NCBI GenBank assembly: GCA_047639575.1 | Contig: JBLIOB010000063.1 | Location: forward strand, 1 to 17,957 | Length of the DNA stretch: 17,957 nt | Reading direction: 5' to 3' | From: JBLIOB01 sp047639575 | GTDB lineage: Bacteria > Bacteroidota > Bacteroidia > Flavobacteriales_D > Parvicellaceae | Part shown: one piece after another, positions 15,492 to 17,957 of the stretch | How positions within the stretch are numbered: position 1 is the stretch's first letter | Layout of the letters: the number at the start of each line of letters is the position of its first letter | Made by a program: the position numbers and the translations under genes | The notes under the pieces: generated by a model | The model's database searches: none | Told to the model about the DNA's origin: nothing | The model's input: only the letters and a program-made list of their open reading frames with translations

Positions 15492-16746
15492 TTTAGATAA
15501 AGAAAAGGTTTGGCATCCATTCACGCAGATGAAAGGAGCACATATTACCCCAATAGTTAAGGGGGAAGGAGCATTTCTTATTGATGAAGATGGGAATAAA
15601 TATATTGATGCAGTGTCTAGTTGGTGGGTTAAAATCCATGGACATTCCAACCCTTATATTGGTACCAAGATAGCAGAGCAATTTGCTGAATTGGATCATG
15701 TGATATTTGCTGGATTTACGCATCCGAAAGCTGTCGAAGTAGCCGAAAGGTTATCCAAGATTTTACCAGATGAAATGAATAAAATATTCTTTTCAGATAA
15801 CGGATCAACGGCTAATGAGATTGCGCTGAAAATGGCGCTTCAATATTGGCATAACCAGGGAATAGATAAAAGAAGGGTGATCGCATTCGAAGGAGCTTAT
15901 CATGGGGATACGTTTGGCGGAATGAGCGTTAGTGCCCGTACTTCTTTTTCAGATCCTTTTAGCCATCACCTATTTGAAACAGAATATATACCAACTCCCA
16001 CCAATGAGAATATTTCTCAAGTGTTGGAACTGATGAAAAGTTTAGTTAAGAGTAATGATATTGCGGCTTTTATTTATGAACCTTTAGTTCAAGGGGTCCG
16101 TGGTATGGTGATGTACGATGGAGAACTGTTGAGTGAAATACTTAAAATTGCAAAAGAGCATGATGTGCTTTGTATCGCAGATGAAGTAATGACTGGCTTT
16201 GGTAGAACAGGATCTATGTTTGCTTCGGATCAGGTGGATGTTAAGCCAGACATTGTTACGCTTTCTAAGGCTTTAACCGGAGGCGTTATGGCGCTTGGCG
16301 TTACAATGTGTAATGACTTTATATATGATGCGTTCTATAGCGATGACAAATCTAAAGCGTTCTTACACGGACACTCGTTCACTGGAAACGCACTTGCTTG
16401 TGCCGCGGTATGTGCAAACCTGGATCTGTTGGAATCAGAGAAAGTGAAGAAGGAGCTAGCTGACTTGATTAACTTGCAAACAGAATTTAGAATAAGCATT
16501 CAAGAGCACGACTCAGTTTCAGAAGCTCGTCAACAAGGCGCCATACTTGCTATAGAGATAATTACTTCCGAAGATTCAGGTTACCATAATGATTTGGGGC
16601 CAAAGGCTTATCGCTACTTTCTTGATCGGGGAGTGGTTATGAGGCCTCTTGGGAATGTGCTTATAATTATGCCTCCATATTGCATTAACAAAAAAGACCT
16701 GATCTACGTTTATACGCAAATCAGGTCTTTCCTAAATGAGTTGTGA
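15478..16746 (+). CDS. bioA: Adenosylmethionine-8-amino-7-oxononanoate aminotransferase BioA
   Basis: A 422-residue class III PLP aminotransferase that transfers the amino group of SAM to KAPA to give DAPA. Motifs: VWHPFTQMK near the N-terminus, SSWWVKIHGHSNP, FSDNGSTANEIALKMALQYW, EGAYHGDTFGGMSVS, LCIADEVMTGFGRTG, and TLSKALTGG with Lys264 as PLP lysine. The GTG at 15478 is the only sensible start and sits 14 bases before the bioD stop. The last 50 bases of the coding sequence also form a hairpin that works as a terminator for the gene coming from the other side. The order B-F-D-A with no bioC or bioH/bioG nearby means pimeloyl-ACP comes from elsewhere. Confidence 0.96.
   Translation: MSLVDLDKEKVWHPFTQMKGAHITPIVKGEGAFLIDEDGNKYIDAVSSWWVKIHGHSNPYIGTKIAEQFAELDHVIFAGFTHPKAVEVAERLSKILPDEMNKIFFSDNGSTANEIALKMALQYWHNQGIDKRRVIAFEGAYHGDTFGGMSVSARTSFSDPFSHHLFETEYIPTPTNENISQVLELMKSLVKSNDIAAFIYEPLVQGVRGMVMYDGELLSEILKIAKEHDVLCIADEVMTGFGRTGSMFASDQVDVKPDIVTLSKALTGGVMALGVTMCNDFIYDAFYSDDKSKAFLHGHSFTGNALACAAVCANLDLLESEKVKKELADLINLQTEFRISIQEHDSVSEARQQGAILAIEIITSEDSGYHNDLGPKAYRYFLDRGVVMRPLGNVLIIMPPYCINKKDLIYVYTQIRSFLNEL
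16690..16730 (-). terminator. Terminator of the - strand gene, inside bioA
   Basis: AAAGACCTGAT (16693-16703) and ATCAGGTCTTT (16720-16730) form an 11-bp perfect stem with a 16-base loop. On the - strand the stem ends in a run of six T (16690-16695), 24 bases after the stop of the 16754-17524 gene. On the + strand only three T follow, so it should work mainly for the - strand. The stem is part of the bioA codons for NKKDLIYVYTQIRSFL. Confidence 0.75.
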
Positions 16747-16753
16747 TGATAAT

Positions 16754-17524
16754 CTAATTGATATCGTCATACATCACTTTATATTCTTCTGAATATTCTT
16801 TCTGGTAGTCTTCATTCTCACCATAAAAATATTGATGACCAAAACTAATAATAGTTTGTGCTTGTGCTAGGTCTCTCTTTCGAACATCGTTCGCATATTT
16901 CATAATTGCAAACCTTAAATTGAACTGGGTTTGTTCACTCATGTCTTCAAACTGAATATCACCAGATCCAATTTCAAGCACTGCATTCCAGGCTACACCT
17001 AAATTCTTTCTACCTTCAGATTTATTGCCAGTTAAGATTTCCAAAAGAGCGGTAGTCACTTGTGCACCTCTGTCTTCTGGGCTGAATTGAATCACTTTTT
17101 TCATAAGACCAAGCGCTTTTTTATAAGCTTTATAGTCATCCGCTGCCATATAGTTTTCAACTTCCTCACCTATAACCAACTTAAGCTCCTCTATATAGTC
17201 AATCGCATCATCGTGATAAGCATTCCCTTTATCTTTCTTTCTGAATTTAGACGCATAGCTTAATGCATCTTTGTAAGCTTTAGGATAGTCCATGTTGTAT
17301 TTGTGATCCCGAGACATGCGGTACATGGCCTCTGAGTAGTACAAATATGGTAAAGCATCTTTTTTGGTTTTTTCGTCAGTTGTATACTTGGTGGCCTTCT
17401 TTATTACCTTTTCATACTCTTCGCTTACCAGCAAAGATAAAAGGTCCCCATACTCTTGGCAAATGCCTTTGTTAGGGGTAAATAGAAATAATACAAGTGC
17501 GGCTATCAATAATTTTTTCATCAT
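16754..17524 (-). CDS. Secreted helical-repeat (TPR-like) protein
   Basis: A 256-residue exported protein of unknown function. ATG at 17524, directly followed by a second ATG at 17521, gives MMKKLLIAALVLFLFTPNKG and a likely signal peptidase I site near GICQ-E. It is not a lipobox. The mature part is almost all alpha-helical with regular Tyr/Ala/Lys spacing (YEKVIKKATKYT, YLYYSEAMYRMS, YPKAYKDALSYASK, YKAYKKALGLMKKVIQFSP), as in tetratricopeptide repeats, and has an acidic C-terminus (YQKEYSEEYKVMYDD). Such proteins in Bacteroidota are periplasmic or outer-membrane scaffolds. The gene is convergent with bioA, 7 bases apart, and uses a terminator within it. No family name can be given. Confidence 0.8.
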   Translation of the reverse strand: MMKKLLIAALVLFLFTPNKGICQEYGDLLSLLVSEEYEKVIKKATKYTTDEKTKKDALPYLYYSEAMYRMSRDHKYNMDYPKAYKDALSYASKFRKKDKGNAYHDDAIDYIEELKLVIGEEVENYMAADDYKAYKKALGLMKKVIQFSPEDRGAQVTTALLEILTGNKSEGRKNLGVAWNAVLEIGSGDIQFEDMSEQTQFNLRFAIMKYANDVRKRDLAQAQTIISFGHQYFYGENEDYQKEYSEEYKVMYDDIN

Positions 17525-17595
17525 GTTGTATGTTGATCTGTGTTATACAAAACAAATTACATGCCTAAAGTTACATAAAACTGAAATTAAAAGAG

Positions 17596-17623
17596 ACTTA
17601 ATCAATTAAGTTTGTAAAACTTA
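17596..17623. promoter_or_regulatory. Overlapping palindromes in a divergent promoter region
   Basis: ACTTAAT-CA-ATTAAGT (17596-17611) overlaps TAAGTTT-GTA-AAACTTA (17607-17623). The result is three ACTTA half-sites in alternating direction, 11-12 bp apart, ending one base before the -33 TTG of the promoter for the last gene. A regulator binding here could control both flanking genes. Confidence 0.4.
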
Positions 17624-17624
17624 C

Positions 17625-17653
17625 TTGTGAATAGCTTTAAGATTTTACTTTTG
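17625..17653 (+). promoter_or_regulatory. Bacteroidota-type promoter for the last gene
   Basis: TTG at 17625-17627, 18 bp, then TACTTTTG at 17646-17653, a perfect TAnnTTTG box. The presumed TTG start codon lies 8 bases after it, so the leader would be only a few bases long. Confidence 0.55.
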
Positions 17654-17661
17654 CAACACGT

Positions 17662-17957
17662 TTGAAAAACGAAAAATACATATCGAAAAGGATTAGCTAT
17701 TTAAATCATGGCTCTTATAGTACAATCGTTATTTCTACTAAGATAGAACGGATTAAAGAGACACTGCTGCTGTTTTGGGTGTTATGTTGGACGGCATGTG
17801 GAGCTATAGTTATACATCAATTATTTACCGTTGGTTATGATGAAGATGTTCAGATTGCATTATTCATTTTTATGGCATTTTGGGTTTATTTTGAATATCG
17901 GATTGGGAAAATATTTTTATGGCGTAAATGGGGAATGGAAATGATTAGTCTCGATGA
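17662..17957 (+). CDS. Two-helix membrane protein, 3' end outside the window
   Basis: There is no ATG start. TTG at 17662 opens MKNEKYISKRISYLNHGSYS and continues open to the end of the window (98 codons). Two hydrophobic segments follow: TLLLFWVLCWTACGAIVIHQ around residues 38-57, and IALFIFMAFWVYFEY around 70-84, with a basic stretch (RIGKIFLWRKWGME) after the second. The two-helix hairpin followed by a soluble part beginning WGMEMISLD resembles bacterial PH-like or DUF membrane proteins whose cytoplasmic domain follows the helices; the rest lies outside the window, so I cannot name the family. The good promoter just upstream supports the start. Confidence 0.65.
   Translation, partial: MKNEKYISKRISYLNHGSYSTIVISTKIERIKETLLLFWVLCWTACGAIVIHQLFTVGYDEDVQIALFIFMAFWVYFEYRIGKIFLWRKWGMEMISLD

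Noticed and set aside
17364..17609. + strand frame opposite the start of the helical-repeat gene
   Set aside because: It is the antisense of a signal-peptide gene, with low-complexity composition and no promoter.
1..17957. Mobile element, integron, CRISPR array or tRNA
   Set aside because: No transposase, integrase, regular spaced repeats or cloverleaf-like sequence was seen on either strand.

Overview
The window looks like chromosomal DNA of an AT-rich, probably marine or free-living member of the Bacteroidota. The evidence is a type IX secretion C-terminal sorting domain, formylglycine-generating-enzyme-fold proteins of the GldJ/GldK kind, CotH/lamin-tail and PD40-OmpA surface proteins, a DUF4836-like lipoprotein, several promoters of the Bacteroidota form (TTG, about 19-21 bp, TAnnTTTG), and no Shine-Dalgarno sequences. 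I see no phage, transposon, CRISPR, tRNA or rRNA. Most of the window is ordinary core genome.

Layout. (a) 1-4687: cell-surface cluster on +: the end of a tandem FGE-fold protein, a large secreted CotH-kinase/lamin-tail protein with a T9SS sorting domain, and a small lipoprotein 11 bp behind it, closed by a hairpin terminator. (b) 4698-4778: an unlisted 26-residue membrane peptide on -, sharing that terminator. (c) 4988-7919: mnmD (tRNA wobble-uridine methyltransferase); a convergent conserved Bacteroidota protein whose N-terminus lies well upstream of its first ATG; then, from a divergent promoter region, a DUF4836-like lipoprotein. (d) 7924-12153: murQ, rplS and trmD on -, with a PD40/OmpA gene in the opposite direction placed between rplS and trmD. 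(e) 12154-16746: a small doubtful ORF, then the tightly overlapping biotin operon bioB-bioF-bioD-bioA, which converts pimeloyl-ACP/CoA to biotin; bioC and its partner are not here. (f) 16754-17957: a secreted helical-repeat protein on -, and the start of a two-helix membrane protein that leaves the window.

The recurrent oddity is start codons. bioA uses GTG, and bioB and the last gene very probably use TTG. The conserved protein at 5649-6218 appears to start at CTG, and the CotH protein has a complete signal peptide only if translation starts at an ATC. Two of these starts lie 4-8 bases after a good -7 box, which suggests nearly leaderless mRNAs. Other points are a minus-strand terminator inside the bioA coding sequence, an OmpA domain with Asp replaced by Asn at its usual peptidoglycan-binding position, and several compact palindromes in promoter regions. 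I do not see a clear new multi-gene system; the best candidates for something undescribed are the 26-residue peptide and the leaderless non-ATG genes.
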